Shown here: in pieces, positions 1-12,394 of the stretch | Numbering within the stretch: the stretch's first letter is position 1 | Layout of the letters: every line of letters begins with the position of its first letter | From: Diphasiastrum complanatum | Taxonomy: Eukaryota; Streptophyta; Lycopodiopsida; Lycopodiales; Lycopodiaceae | DNA length: 64,000 nt | Direction: 5' to 3' | Assembly: GCA_029204225.1 (NCBI GenBank) | Contig: CM055106.1 | Span: 35,314,361-35,378,360, forward strand | The notes under the pieces: model-generated | Database searches by the model: none | What the model was told of the DNA's origin: nothing | Seen by the model: only the letters and a program-made list of their open reading frames with translations | Position numbers and translations under genes: made by a program

Positions 1-3000
1 TTAACAAGTATTTTATGCTTGTGAAGTTCCATAATGACCACATCAAACTTCCATAGTTGTATCTAATCTCTACATTAGACATGTCTTTTGAGGTATACAT
101 GATCAATTTGCAAATACTACTTGAGATTAGACTTTCTATATCATCCCTCTTGTATGTCACTATAAAATATAAATATCAATGTAGAGAAGGAGCAAAACAT
201 TCATTATCTTTTTACAAAAAAATATCTTCAAACTTTCTATTGAAGATACTTTGACTTTTGCTCATAACATGTTCAAATTATTTTTTCTACTAAAGAACTT
301 TTTCATGAATATGTCTAATAACAACTATAAAAGTTAGATCCTTCCTCAAAGTGCAATGATTAAATCTAAATATTATAGTGTGTCTATGTGGTAGAAATGG
401 AATGCAAAAATTGAGCTTTAAAACATGATCATAACATGTATTGGTTAATTAGATTTATCTATTATTAACAAGTCCTTAAAGTCCATGCCATTGTCAAGGG
501 CATTAAACATTAGCTTGATAAAAAAACTTATCTCTTTAACATATGAAAATGTGTTATGATACAACTTTGGAATTCAAACATTAAAAAGTCTATTTTGTAG
601 CACCATAATTGGTATTTTATGTTAGTTTCAATATTAGAAAGTCTTTGTAATCATTTTGATTGGGACAACTACATGGCATAATCATAAAATAAGTATGATA
701 TTGGTCACATTTCTTGCATGTCATGCTTATGCATAATCTATGGGCATTTGTAAACATGTCATTTGAAAAAATATTGAATAGGACTAAACATGATAAATAT
801 TAGTTGAGAAATAAATCACATTTTAAAAAACATGTTAAAATGTTTTGAAGATTAATTAGACCATATCTATGTGAGGCACTATAGGAGCGATAGTTTTCAA
901 GCATTATATTTTTGTTAATATGATCAAAGTTTGCTTAGGTGAACATAAATGCTTGGATTTCATGCCCTACAAAATAAATTGAATGCAAAGTGAAAATGTA
1001 AAGCCATAAGATCGCATTACAGCACAAACTACATAATGGCAATGTTACATTCGCATGTAGGAACATTTAGCATGCTTCATTCTAGACTTCCATAACCTTG
1101 TGACACAAGTTTTCTGGCCAAAGTAGCTTTAAAACAAATATAAGATTTGACTTTGTAAAGAAGTGTTTTTTAATATTCTCTCTCAAGGAAAGATCTAAGA
1201 GCAAAGTTAGCATCCTCTCATGCAATACAACTTTATGAATGCTAAATTGTTTCTCAATGTTTATGACGATTGATCTAACAATAGATGACAGTCCTTTAGC
1301 TGTCAAACCAGGGAATAAGCACTCTAGTCCCATATTTTTGAGGTCCTCATGTTATATTATTAAGTACAACTTACTTTAAAGAGATGGACATGGAAATGAT
1401 TTCAAGAGTTTGAACAATATCGAGAGAATTTCACAATAAAGAAAAGTTGAGGATATGATTCAACAACAACTTAACACTTTCTACAAGTTTGATTGATGTT
1501 TTCTTTATATTTAGCTAGAGCTTGTTGAAGGCAAACACTTTGAATAGAGAAAAATAAAGTTTACTAGAGCCTTTCTTTAAATAAATATTTGGAGAGAAGA
1601 TGCTCTAGTTTATTGTAGATAATTTACATGGCAGTGACTCACATATGCAAAATAATAAACTTTTATTCTAAAACTATAAAACAAATTTATACTTGATAAA
1701 AAATTTACACCACTTTGCTCACATATTTAGTTGCAAGTGGAATTTATAATATTGGATATTCAAGTGAAAAAAAAGCATGATCTTTCAATGGAAAGATAGT
1801 TTCCATAGCCTAAGTGTATAAATTCATTCTGGTTTACATGATCTTATCAATGACATGTTCAGAAGCCAATAATTTTAATCATGATTCTGGACATGAGATG
1901 CATGTATCACTCTAGATCTATTTTGAGCTTTATGTGTGCATAGTTCAAGTTCAGCATGATACTTATATTAGTCAACTTTGTTGTATAATGTTGTTCAGCA
2001 TTTCCTTCCTCTAAATCCACTGATATCCTTTTAGTGATGCATAAGTTAATGCTCTTAAGTTATAAGCTAGGGACTCTATGATTGAAAAATCATTACGTGC
2101 AATAATTTGATTGTATAAACGACAATATATTGTCCTATGTTAGCATTGTAGATTCATGACTGATACACACTAGTCTAAAACTTTTAAAATTCATATCCTT
2201 AAAGTTCCAGCCTCACCACGCTCAACTCATGGCAAAAGAAAAAATGATGTTGTGAATACTTGAATTAGCTATAAGGCTATTTATTAAATAACTAACTATC
2301 TATGGCTACATTTCCATTATCATACCTTCACAATTGTTTGACATTACCAAAAAGTCTCTAAGAGGTGGATTTAGTAAAGTTTATCATTCTTCAAGCTAGG
2401 AGTTTTGAGCAACCAACATGTTTTAGAGAGGTGATTTTGCACACTTCCATCTTAATGGGGTGTAAATCACGTTGAGAGGTTTGAACATAGACTTACTTTC
2501 CACTATTGGGTGCTTCTTAGATGATTTTTGAATCATGGCAAACACTTGCGTGTTGTTAATCAAACACATGTTGATTGACTAAACTTCAATTTGGGCAAAA
2601 TGATTGAATCATAGTATATATGTTGGACATGCAATCTAACTTTGTTCAATTGAATCACTTGCTCAATGCACAAACCTTTGTCGATAGTGTTTAAAAACTA
2701 GGCCTCTCTAAGAATGTGACCTACATTAATTTACAAAAATCAACTACTTACATTTGTAGGAAATATGTTCTTACCAAATCCATTTGAGGATTTTGGATGT
2801 TAAGTATTGTGCTTGATAGATTCCATTGAGCTCATTAAAATGATGTTTTTGAATGTAGAATATTTTGATATAAATCGGTGAGTCTTGTTTCTTCCACGCT
2901 GCCTAGATGTCCTCCATACTCTAAATGATGCTTGGAAGTTACATGTTGTAGGATCAAGAACAAACAGATCAACTATAGTAAGAGTATGAGGGATCAAGAA

Positions 3001-3559
3001 AATGATCTAGAGTAGAGTATGATCATTGTGCTTAAGGCACAACTACTATGAGCTTATTTGAACACCTTAGTACTCTGAATGTTGTACACTTCAAGTAGTA
3101 ATGATTAGTGTGTGATTTTATTTCATGTATCTATTCTATATGTATATCCATGCTCGCACTTACTTTTCTTCTAAATCTAGTCTATTGAATTTTTGCTGAT
3201 CAATGTTGAATATCAGATCAAAGAATGCATGGCTATCTTAGATGCCTAAATTATTTGCATTCCTCACAACTATCATAGATGCCTACTATGATATTCAACT
3301 ATAAGTCAAATGAATGATATCAAACCAACTAGTAGCTATTGAATCTATTTGGGCAATAAAGAACGATCCTAAATATAATTATATCATTCATTGGTTCTTT
3401 TGGAAAGCAATTTTTGCCATAAGGCTTGTTCAAAAGTAGAATCCCAATCCACAACAGTGGTATCAAAGCATTAGGTTTCCTACCATTCACTTTACATTCA
3501 AAAGTTTTAACATTTCCTACTAAGAGATTTGTATTTTTATATCGTTCTTTAGTCATGGA
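1..3559. other. AT-rich intergenic DNA, no gene recognised
   Basis: Only short ORFs without recognisable domains are present, and stops are frequent in all frames. I see no LTR, primer-binding site or microsatellite. It is probably old, decayed repeat DNA. The last few hundred bases lead into a copia gag relic. Confidence 0.5.
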
Positions 3560-5125
3560 AGGTTTAACATTTGAGATTTGAATGATCAACAAGTTCCACG
3601 ACGATGACTTTCACATGTGAAAGTTCAGAGATGAGGATGATTCTAATTGAGAAGAAACTATGGAAATATGCTAATGGCATGACAACCAAACTGGTAGATC
3701 CAGAATCATTGATGACCTGGGAAGTAAGCATATCCTTGAATCTTAAATATTCACAAATAGCCCATGTGGCTACTTGTTCCACTACCATAGAAGCTTGTAA
3801 AATTCTAATTGGCTTATATGAAATCACGAATCTTATCTTTTTGAGAAATAAATTTTAGCTCTCAAAATGAGTGAACAGACTTTATTAAGTGATCATCTTA
3901 ATAGTTTCAGGTAGTTGTTAAATTCGCTAGCTGCCATCGATGTTATAGTATCAGCAGATGAAGATGCCATTATGACACTTTTATCTAGTCTAAGACTTTC
4001 TCTTTCTTATAAGAACTTACATTGTTCTTGAGCTATCACTTCAAAATAGTGACAACAAGCTTGTTATAGGCAGAAGTAAGAAAAAAGAGTTCTCCTTCTT
4101 TGAATAGCAAAAATGAAAACATAGATACTAAAGAGACTGATGTGAACTAGCATCAACAACATGAACAATAACAAAAATCCAAGAGCAAGCTATTTTGCAT
4201 TGCAAGAGACTAATCATGATATCAAAGATTGGGTTCTCAAGCATGTTGAATTCTCAAGCATAATGAAGAGAACAAAAAGATGCATCAACAACAAGAGGGT
4301 ATCTTAGGTTTATCTAAGGATTTCCAAGAAGCCCCAAAATTGCTTATGGTACAAGATCTGTAAAGTAGAGATGCCCAATGATGATATTTTGATTTAAGAG
4401 CTTCTCAATACATGACACACATGCAAGGACCTCTTCACATATCTCACTTCTTCATATTCGAAGAAAATTTTCTTGGAGACTCAAGCTCACACAAGGTACT
4501 CAGGGACAGGTTTCATTGTGCTCAATTTCTTAGATGGAATCACTAGGGTGAATCCTAAAGTTCTCTATGTACCAAAGCTGACAAAGAACATGTTGTCTAT
4601 TAACAAGCTTACAAATCAAGATCATGTAGCTACAAAATAATGTACTATCTTAGACCAAGAGTCTAATAAAATATTCTTAACAAATAGAGAACTGTTTTTC
4701 TATATTTTGAGTATAGATCATGCATTGACTACAAATGTGAGTTCTCTAAATACCCAATCATGGCATCAAAACCTTGGTTGCTTAAGCATGAAAGCCATCT
4801 TGTACATGTATTATAATAACATGGTTAATGATATGCATTTTATTGCCATTGTGTGGCCATATGAGCACACATTGATAAGACACAAACTGGTAGAAAGATC
4901 AAGTTCCTATGCACTGATGGCGAGAGAAAATAAAATGGAGCAGATGAAAGAAAAAATTGAACATTACTGAATGCAACAAGAACAATACTTTTGAATGCTC
5001 AACTATCCAAGGAATTTTGAATTGAAGCTATCTCCACTACTTGTTATCTACAAAATTATTCAAGTGCTAAAACTATCGACTCTAAGACTCCCTTCAAAGT
5101 TTATTATGGATACAAGCTTTAAGTT
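3560..5125 (+). mobile_element. Ty1/copia relic: gag, then protease/pre-integrase
   Basis: The gag part (about 3560-4020) reads like the UBN2-type copia Gag: a lysine/tryptophan-rich start (KLWKYANG), LVDPESLMTWE, SQIAHVATCSTTIEA, then after a stop LKMSEQTLLSDHLN and MTLLSSL. The protease/pre-integrase part follows at about 4480-4970, with VLYVPKLTKNMLSINKL and the SWHQNLGCLSMKAI segment. At about 5085-5120 TPFKVYYGYK matches the integrase end. The zinc knuckle, most of integrase and RT are missing, and stops occur throughout. The copy is dead. It stops where a new LTR begins, suggesting truncation by that later element. Confidence 0.75.
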
Positions 5126-5130
5126 TTTGG

Positions 5131-5732
5131 TGTTGGAGATGGTGAGCTCAACCAACCTTTTTTGACACATTCCCTAAACAACCGATAGTTCGACACACCA
5201 TCGATACTGACATCTGAAGATCCAATAGTTCGGACAACTTCCGGTCTATTGAATGTCTACAAGAGCTGAAACAAACGAACTGTTGATTGATTCGAAGCTT
5301 TTAGTGGTCGTGAGACATAAAACTATCATGCTCAACTGTAGGCAACGTTACAAGAGGAGACACATAGTTAGTTGATAGTTTAACATAAACCTCTCTTGTA
5401 ATGATTAGCTAAATTATCTTTTAATTTGCCTTAGAGGAATATAAGTATAGAAAAGAAATCAAAAGATAGAGAGATAGAATGGGACAAAAGTCTGAGAGAT
5501 AGAAACTTAAGTGGAGCATCAAGCCGTTACTTTCTCGTTGCACTGTCGACTCACTCTAAGAGAAGAAAATACAAAGATGTTCTATTCTTCCAGCAGTGTT
5601 TTTGCATTGTATCTATTTCTAATTGATTATTGCATTGCCTGTGATTTGTATTAGCATATCTAGTTCTTGCAATTGTGCACATCACACAACAACGTTTCTA
5701 CAAAAGCAAGAAACACAACAAGATTCGTAGCA
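5131..5732 (+). repeat. Copia 5' LTR (about 602 bp)
   Basis: The right boundary is firm: it ends in CA directly before a primer-binding site, TGGTATTAGAGC. The left boundary is inferred from TGTTGGAG, where coding-like sequence of the older copia stops. A TATA-like ATATAAGTATAG lies near 5440. No partner 3' LTR was found in the window, so the element is 3'-truncated. Confidence 0.6.
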
Positions 5733-5745
5733 TGGTATTAGAGCA
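5733..5745 (+). other. Retrotransposon primer-binding site
   Basis: TGGTATTAGAGCA is complementary to the 3' end of initiator tRNA-Met, as used by plant copia elements. It abuts the CA end of the LTR. Confidence 0.8.
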
Positions 5746-5762
5746 GGTTCATTAGATAAAAC

Positions 5763-6470
5763 ATGGCTACTACAATTTAGGCAAAGATCACGATCAATCT
5801 TGACGGCGCAAACTACCGCATATGGAAGTTCAAGATAAAGACACTTCTAAAAGGTGAGGGGATATGGTGAGTGACCGATCTCATAGAGCCAAAACCGCTA
5901 GAGGGAGATCCAAGGAGGGCAGAATGGATAAGGAAGGATGAACATGCAATGGTGATTATTGCATCCTCCATAAGCGAAGACAGTTTGATGCAGATTTAAG
6001 TTTACCTGAGATGACATTTAAAAGAGCAGTCAATCTTGTAGCAGACAAAAGACTGATGAAACAAAAGGTGACCAGTAGAAGGCCCTTTTTGCAAGGGGAA
6101 AGAAGAAGAACAAAAACAAGCCCAAGATTGATAAGACTCAAATGAAGTCTTCAACAAAGGGTAACAACAACAAAGATACTTCTACTTGTGATCACTGTCA
6201 CAAGTCGGGGCATACAACAGACAGATGATGGTTTAATCTAACTATACCTTGCACTCACTACAAGGAAAAGAGACATTCAACATACGATTGCTCGCATAAT
6301 CCCAAAGGAAAGCACAATGGAGAAAAGGCAAATATTACAGAATTATCAAAAGATAGGGAGAAGAACGAAATTTTTTTCATAGCTGTCAATGAAGAGTCCA
6401 CAACCTACACGTAGCATGATTATGACATAGTGATTGATTCAGGAGCCACATCTCATACTTTGGTGAGTCA
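5763..6470 (+). pseudogene. Copia gag and protease start, decayed
   Basis: An ATG 30 bases after the primer-binding site opens a copia Gag-like reading: NLDGANYRIWKFKIKTLL, GEGIW, EPKPLEGDPRRAEW and MVIIASSISEDSL. A zinc-knuckle-like segment lies near 6185-6240. At 6429-6462 the retropepsin active site VIDSGATSHTLV is intact in sequence. The reading is broken by several stops and shifts. After 6470 the copia reading is lost and an inverted-repeat patch begins. Confidence 0.75.
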
Positions 6471-6599
6471 TTTGATTTGAACATAACTCCATGCTAATTT
6501 CAATTTTTTAGGAAACAAAACTCCATTGAATGGATCACAACAACAATAAATTGTCATTTGCTACGCTCCTAGCCATGCAAACAACAAAGAATGACCCGC

Positions 6600-6965
6600 T
6601 TCCATGACAATTCGCATGGCTATGGCATGGCTACGAACATGGCAATGGTCGTGTGGCACTACTATGTGTGGCATAGCCATGCCATAATAATATTTGATAT
6701 CGGAGGTCCACCTTGCCTATAGATTTTTTAAATTTGAAGTTGTGGCTAAGCCACACTTGGCAGTGCCATGCCAATATCTACTGAAAAAGAAATTTCCAAA
6801 ATTCATTGGCATGGCACTGCCACTCTTGGCTATACGTAAAATGCTGGAATTTTGCCACACTAGTTATACTATGGAATGCATATTTTTTGTGTTGCAATGC
6901 ATGGCAAGTTTCCAAGCCATGGGCATGGCACAACCACTCATGGGTGTGCCATGCCAGAAAAATTT
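6600..6965. repeat. GGCATGGC-rich inverted-repeat patch
   Basis: GGCATGGC and its complement recur many times. The clearest hairpin has perfect 18-bp arms at 6758-6775 and 6805-6822 with a loop of about 29 bases. Another arm pair flanks a short loop near 6920-6955. The overlapping ORFs in several frames follow from this low-complexity composition and are not credible genes. Confidence 0.7.
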
Positions 6966-7214
6966 CCCATAAAAAAATTTGTGGGAAGAAACATGCGCAC
7001 TTTTTGGGAGGGAAGGAAGTCTCATTTTGCATGTAGGACGTTTAGAAAGTCTCACTTTGCATTTTCATTGTTTAGAGTGAGGTATGCTCATTCTTTAAGA
7101 GAAGAAAAATGTGAATGGAAATCACAGTGAAAGAGTTTGAAATTGGGAGATTGAGAGATATGGAGATGAAGAGATGTGAAAATGGAAAGTGAATGACAAT
7201 ATTGAGAGCTATAA

Positions 7215-7216
<2 letters not shown>

Positions 7217-7296
<80 letters not shown>
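7217..7296. repeat. (GA)40 microsatellite
   Basis: An uninterrupted GA tract of about 80 bp, just downstream of a CTATAAAGG TATA-like sequence. The reverse-strand Leu/Ser ORF across it is an artefact. Confidence 0.95.
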
Positions 7297-7299
<3 letters not shown>

Positions 7300-8019
7300 T
7301 TGCTTGTTGGGTATTCAATATGAGCATCTTCTTTTGGATTATAGATGCTATAAAGTTAAATGATTTTTTAATTGAAGATTGAAAGTTAAATGCATTTAGG
7401 ATTGTAATTCATTGTTTAGATGTACTTATGATTTTAGTTTTTGAAACTAAATATACATTAGATCTAGATATTATAGATTGGAGATAAATTAAAGATATTG
7501 TAAACATATTGTAACTAGTCTAAGCTGAATATTTTTTAGGATTTTATGCACACAGAACTTAGATGTATGAAAAGTTTTAGATTGTAAATAATTTATAATC
7601 AAATTTATTGAACATTTTAGAATGTGGCTCATTTAAAGTTAGATTAGTAAAGATTGTAAAATCAAATTCATTAGATAGATAATGTTACATTTGTTTCTTA
7701 AATTTTTAGTCAATACACTATTAAACTTATTAATTGTTGTATGATGGTGTTGGTATTGATAGGCAATGAAAAGAAGATCAATGACAAGTATCAACAATCA
7801 CCAAGGGAGATAATGACATATGTTTTAACAAGCTCACAAATAGATCATAGTGCAAATAGTTTTGGTTCAAATTTTTATGGATACATTTTTTAAATTCACT
7901 AATTGTTTAATATCATCTAGAAAACACAATTACAAATACTAATAAATAATAGGATTGCACAAACAAATAGATTGCATAATTAAACATAACACAAGGCATA
8001 ATGCTTCATGGCTTGAATG
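7297..8019. other. AT-rich stretch, no gene recognised
   Basis: Very AT-rich with long stop-dense runs. Nothing coding or repetitive stands out. Confidence 0.5.
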
Positions 8020-9229
8020 TTCCTCAATACTCTCTACAAGCTTTCCAATATGGTAGAGGCCCAGATTTGACCCATTTGCAATCGACTTTTTTCTTTCTTT
8101 CAGGTAATTGTTCAAGTGTCCATGCCTGATTTCGCTTCATTGAGTCGATTTCCTCCGACATGGCCTGTCTCCAAAATTTGCCCTCAGAATTCTAGATTGC
8201 TTCCAAACATGTCGTTGGTTCCTCCATGAAACCGCAGAATTCAAAGTTTGTGACTTCAATCGACTGACGATTGTCGATGAATCTAGGCGGTCTTCGAATT
8301 CTTGTCGACCTTCGTAATCGGACTTGTGGATGCTGGTGCATTTGTTCTTCGAATTCTTCGACAGGCTGATCTTTTGTCTCCTGTTCTTGAGTTTGTGGTT
8401 CGACATTCCAATTCGACATTTGGCCTTGAACTCCCTCTTCGATTGGCAATATTGAGAAGACTTCATGGCCCCTTGATACTTTCACTCCTGGAAATGTCGA
8501 TTCATCGAACTTCGCATCTCTGCTCATCACCACCTTCTTTGGGTTGGATTGTAGAATCGATAGATCTATCAGCCGTTCGAATATTCAACCATGACAATCT
8601 GTATAGACTTTTCATCCACTTTGTTTCTTTTCTCCTTTGGTACGTGCATTTGTCATCCTACTGAAATAATCTATGAATGTGAGGAAGTATCTCAATCCCA
8701 AAAGAGAGTCGACCTTTATGGGTCCACAGACATTTGAATGATCCAACTCCAAGATGTCCTTAGCTCTCCTTCCTTCATGCACAAATGGACTTCGATGACG
8801 CTTACCTTTCTGACAAGCTTCGTAGAAGTCTGAGTTTGGACTTGTAACTCTAAGACCATTCACAAGTTCTTTCTTGCTCATGTCATAGAGACTCCTCATA
8901 TTCAGATGATACATGCGTCTACGCCAAAGATGGTTCTCACTTTTGGATGCATTTAGTATACAATCGTAGCTGTTGATGATTTTTGTTTCATATAGATTAT
9001 CTTGTCTTTATCCGACGGTCAGCAACTTATTCGATTTATGCTCGACCATTCGGCATGCATTACCATCAAATAGGACTCGTATTCCAAGATCTACTATCCT
9101 CGATATAGAGAGTAGATCTCTCCTCAGTGTGGGTACATAAAGTGCTCCTTGTAATTCTGTATGTCTCGATAGTGTACGGAAGTGAAGAGTTCTGATGCCT
9201 TCAACATCGTGTCTGCTCCATAGTATCAT
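8020..9229 (-). pseudogene. Copia pol relic: protease end, integrase, RT start
   Basis: Read on the minus strand the order is normal for copia. First comes the protease/pre-integrase segment (9229-9008) with GALYVPTLRRDLLSISRI. Next is the integrase zinc region and start of the core (8914-8612), with RMYHLNMRS, EACQKGKRHRSPF, LELDHSNVCGPI and YFLTFIDYFSRM. Then comes the hinge before RT (8533-8192), with LRRSTRIRRPPRF. The reading continues as an RT start (WRQAMSEEIDSMKRNQAW, about 8160-8100). The central integrase core is deleted, and stops separate the pieces. Gag, most of RT, RNase H and LTRs were not found nearby. Confidence 0.85.
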
Positions 9230-10334
9230 TGTTCTTGTTTATGAAATTATAGCATTTAATCTATGTTATGCATTCTAGAATCAAATCAATTATAATTTGA
9301 GTTATTATAAAGAAACACAAAATGGGCTAATAACATCTTTGATGACTCTCACAAACATTTCATCAATTATTTTAAATCATGCTTTACTAATATTCTTCTC
9401 ATTATTTTCTTGTTTAGCAATTGCAGGTGATGTCCTTGGGTAGGCATAATGAAGACACACTTTGCATCTAAACTACGGACAATCACAATAATTACTACTA
9501 CTAAAATTAAAGTCTAGTTATGGATCCCGACAAATCAATTAAAAGTTCAATTTTATTTCATATACAATCTACCTATCCTCAACTTAGAGAAAACTTCACA
9601 AAGAACAGTTGTATGTTAGATTACTCACATTTTGAAATTCGAGTCCATAAGAGGTCTTTCTCATTAGTGTATATGCCATGTATCGTATAAAGAGTTTGTT
9701 TAAATAGATGTAACAGTCAAAGATTTTTTTTGAAATATATTTTATGAGACAACTGCAAATGGAATATAGCATAGTAACATCTTCATTATTAACTTCAACC
9801 ACACACATAGTATATATGTACCATCATTGTAAGATCATCTTGATGTGAACCATTAGTATCGCATAGAACATATATGAACAAATACTTGGTCTTAAAAAAC
9901 ATCATTCGTACTAGGTAAACAATCTCGAAATACTTGGTGATCTAGCTAATCAATAGCAACAAAATTTTTAAACTTATACGATCGTGCCATCCTCTCCCTT
10001 TTGTGTTCTTACAAACAAATTCAAATCAAGTCATGTCATTTTTAGCCCTTATTTTTTGTTCTTTCAAATTCTTAATTCTATTAAAAATCAATATTCTTCC
10101 AAGGCATGGCCTCTTGTGATCTTCTATCATCACCTTATTTTTATAGTGTGGGAGTAGACTATTTGGGGATTGGGTTGTGCGAAACTCAACAGTTGCTATA
10201 GTTTCCTATAAGTATTTGATGGAAGCCCATTAGACTGCTAAGAAATGCTGATTTTTCAATTCTCTAGGAAAGTCTATTGCTTCTTGAAGATCTGAGAATA
10301 CGTATAATAAGACTGGATCACATAGATTAACTCA
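9230..10334. other. Intergenic, no gene recognised
   Basis: AT-rich DNA without credible ORFs, LTR ends or tandem repeats. Confidence 0.5.
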
Positions 10335-10704
10335 ACGTAATGCCTTGTGCTCAGGTGTCCTTTGTATTTTGGAACCACCTCCAGGAGCATAATGTCCATC
10401 CAATTTTTTCTTTCTTACGAATCTATCATTCTCTCTCCTCTCTTTGGTGGAATTCACTTTCTCTCTCCTCTCTCTGGTGGAATGCACGTTCTCTCTCCTC
10501 TCTCCGGTGGAATGTGCATGTGCTATGTGGCAGCCCGTCATTGGCTGTCCACATCCACATTCCACCACAAACGTGAAAAAATTTGCGAAAAAAAAACGAC
10601 AAAAAACAGAAGAAAAAAAAAAAAACTGGTCCACGCGTATGGCCGCACGGCCGTACCGTACGGCCAAAAAACGAAAAAAAAAAAAAAAAAAACCTTCGCA
10701 CAAT

Positions 10705-10792
10705 GGCATTACGTAGGGGAAGGCCTCAAGCCCTCGGGCTCCCGCCCTCGGGCAAGGGCCCTTAGGCAGGGCCTTCCCCCCCACGTAATGCC
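10705..10792. repeat. GC-rich foldback hairpin, copy 1
   Basis: The arms begin GGCATTACGTAGGGGAAGGCC and end GGCCTTCCCCCCCACGTAATGCC-like, pairing over about 21 bp. The loop contains nested CCCTCGGG/GGGCAAGGGCCC palindromes. It stands out against the AT-rich surroundings. Confidence 0.85.
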
Positions 10793-11212
10793 TTGTGCTC
10801 AGGTGTCCTTTGTATTTTGGGACCACCTCCAGGAGCATAATGTCCATCCAATTTTCTCTCTCCTAGGAATCTGTCATTCTCTCTCCTCTCTCCGGTGGAA
10901 TTCACTTTCTCTCTCCTCTCTCCAGTGGAATGCACATTCTCTCTCCTGTGGAATGCACGTTCTCTCTCCTCTCTCTGGTGGAATGCACGTTCTCTCTCCG
11001 GTGGAATGCACGTTCTCTCCTCTCTCCAGTGGAATGTGCATGTGCTATGTGGCAGCCCGTCATTGGCCATCCACATCCACATTCCACCACAAACGTAAAA
11101 AAAATTGTGAAAAAAAAAACGGCAGAAAACCAAAAAAAAAAAAAAACTGGTCCACGCGCACGGCCGTACGGCCCAAAAACGAAAAAGAAAAAAAAAAAAA
11201 ACCTTCGCACAA

Positions 11213-11322
11213 TAGCATTACGTAAGGGAAGGCCCGAAGCCTTGCTGATTGGGGCCTGCCCTCGGGCAAGGGCCCTCAGGCAGGGCCTCCCCCGCCCCCC
11301 CCCCCCCCCCCCCCCCCAATGC
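11213..11322. repeat. GC-rich foldback hairpin, copy 2, with C-run
   Basis: A diverged copy of the hairpin at 10705-10792. Its right arm is overgrown by a C homopolymer of about 23 bases (11295-11317). It ends at AATGC. Confidence 0.75.
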
Positions 11323-12394
11323 ATCTCAGCAAAAGACCTTTACAACTTATTTTTTCCAAATCTTATTGATATTGGCAGGGCAGATCAGTAGCGTTTTTCG
11401 CATTTGCAATTGGATATTATCCTGTTGATATCATGTCGCCGCATCTCAAAGTTCGTGCCAGAACATTGTATCTCCACAACTTTGTTTTATAGTTATATTA
11501 GTAAGACAGGAATCATAGTAAAATTGAAGTGTATAGAAGACGATCACTTCGTTTTCCATTAACAGAATCGTGTCAAATTACTGAAATTCCTGGTGGTTGC
11601 AATGCACATCGAATTACAATACCCACCAACTAGTCCCTTATTCTGCGCACGCAAAATTGATCATGTCCTTATTAAGATATCATTTTGCTTATACTCGGTT
11701 CTACTTTTTTATCACGTTGTAAGATTGTCTGGCATTCGGCAAATATAATCTTCTGATCAATGCATAGTGCACGCTCATCAAAGACATACTTACTTCTACG
11801 TTCTAGGATTCGGTCTCCCTCTGGCCATAGTTTCCTTATAGGTCACATACCTGTTACCATGGTCCTGGACCTGTAACAGATATGGAGTCAATGTCGGTGC
11901 ATGCCATAAAGCTTAAGCCGGTATCCGATGAAGTCAATGTCGGTGGAGCAATAAACCTTAAGTTTTAACCATGAGCTCGCAAAAACCTAATTTCCGTTCT
12001 GTGTGATTGGTAAGATATTTCTTAAAGGTGCGAGCATCACTGGGAGCTAAAGTTACTTGTTTACCATTATTTCAGTGGTAAACGTCTAATTTCTCAGATA
12101 GCCTCTACTGAAATTTCAATATTCAAGAATGAGTTGATATTTAGCGCATTCTGCATATGTAAACTCACAATCCTCATTGCACTTCACGGAGTAGTATTTT
12201 TCTGGTGAAGTTCATTTAGCTCATTGCAATGTGCAGTAGCCTGGGATATGAAACATCACATGCGAAACTCTAAACTCACAGAGAAAATCACGACATTGAT
12301 GCTTGATATGCTCAAAAGGGTAAATCATGATTTGAAATCTATGAAACTGAAGTCGTATATATTGCAATAAGATCTAAACTACGTTTAATTAACC
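11323..12394 (+). promoter_or_regulatory. Upstream region of the bHLH gene
   Basis: About 1.1 kb between the repeat duplication and the predicted ATG. It should hold the promoter and 5' UTR of the bHLH gene, but I could not place a convincing TATA box or a specific regulatory site. No other gene or repeat is seen. Confidence 0.35.

Larger units (their letters stand above)
10335..11322. repeat. Tandem duplication, 448-bp period, hairpin-ended units
   Basis: Unit 1 starts at 10335 and unit 2 at 10783, both with ACGTAATGCCTTGTGCTCAG. Each unit contains short internal repeats of TCTCTCCTCTCTCCGGTGGA, then TGTGCTATGTGGCAGCCCGT, A-rich runs, a palindromic GGCCGTACGGCC patch and a terminal GC-rich hairpin. 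Unit 2 has gained extra internal repeats. The ORFs of 60-292 aa in every frame are by-products of the repeats and A/T runs. Confidence 0.9.

Noticed and set aside
6694-7130. Cluster of 60-90 aa ORFs on both strands
   Set aside because: They come from the GGCATGGC inverted-repeat patch; none has a domain and they overlap one another on opposite strands.
10332-11391. Overlapping ORFs of 60-292 aa
   Set aside because: Both strands and all frames are open because of CT repeats and A/T runs. Low-complexity peptides mirror the tandem duplication and show no domain.
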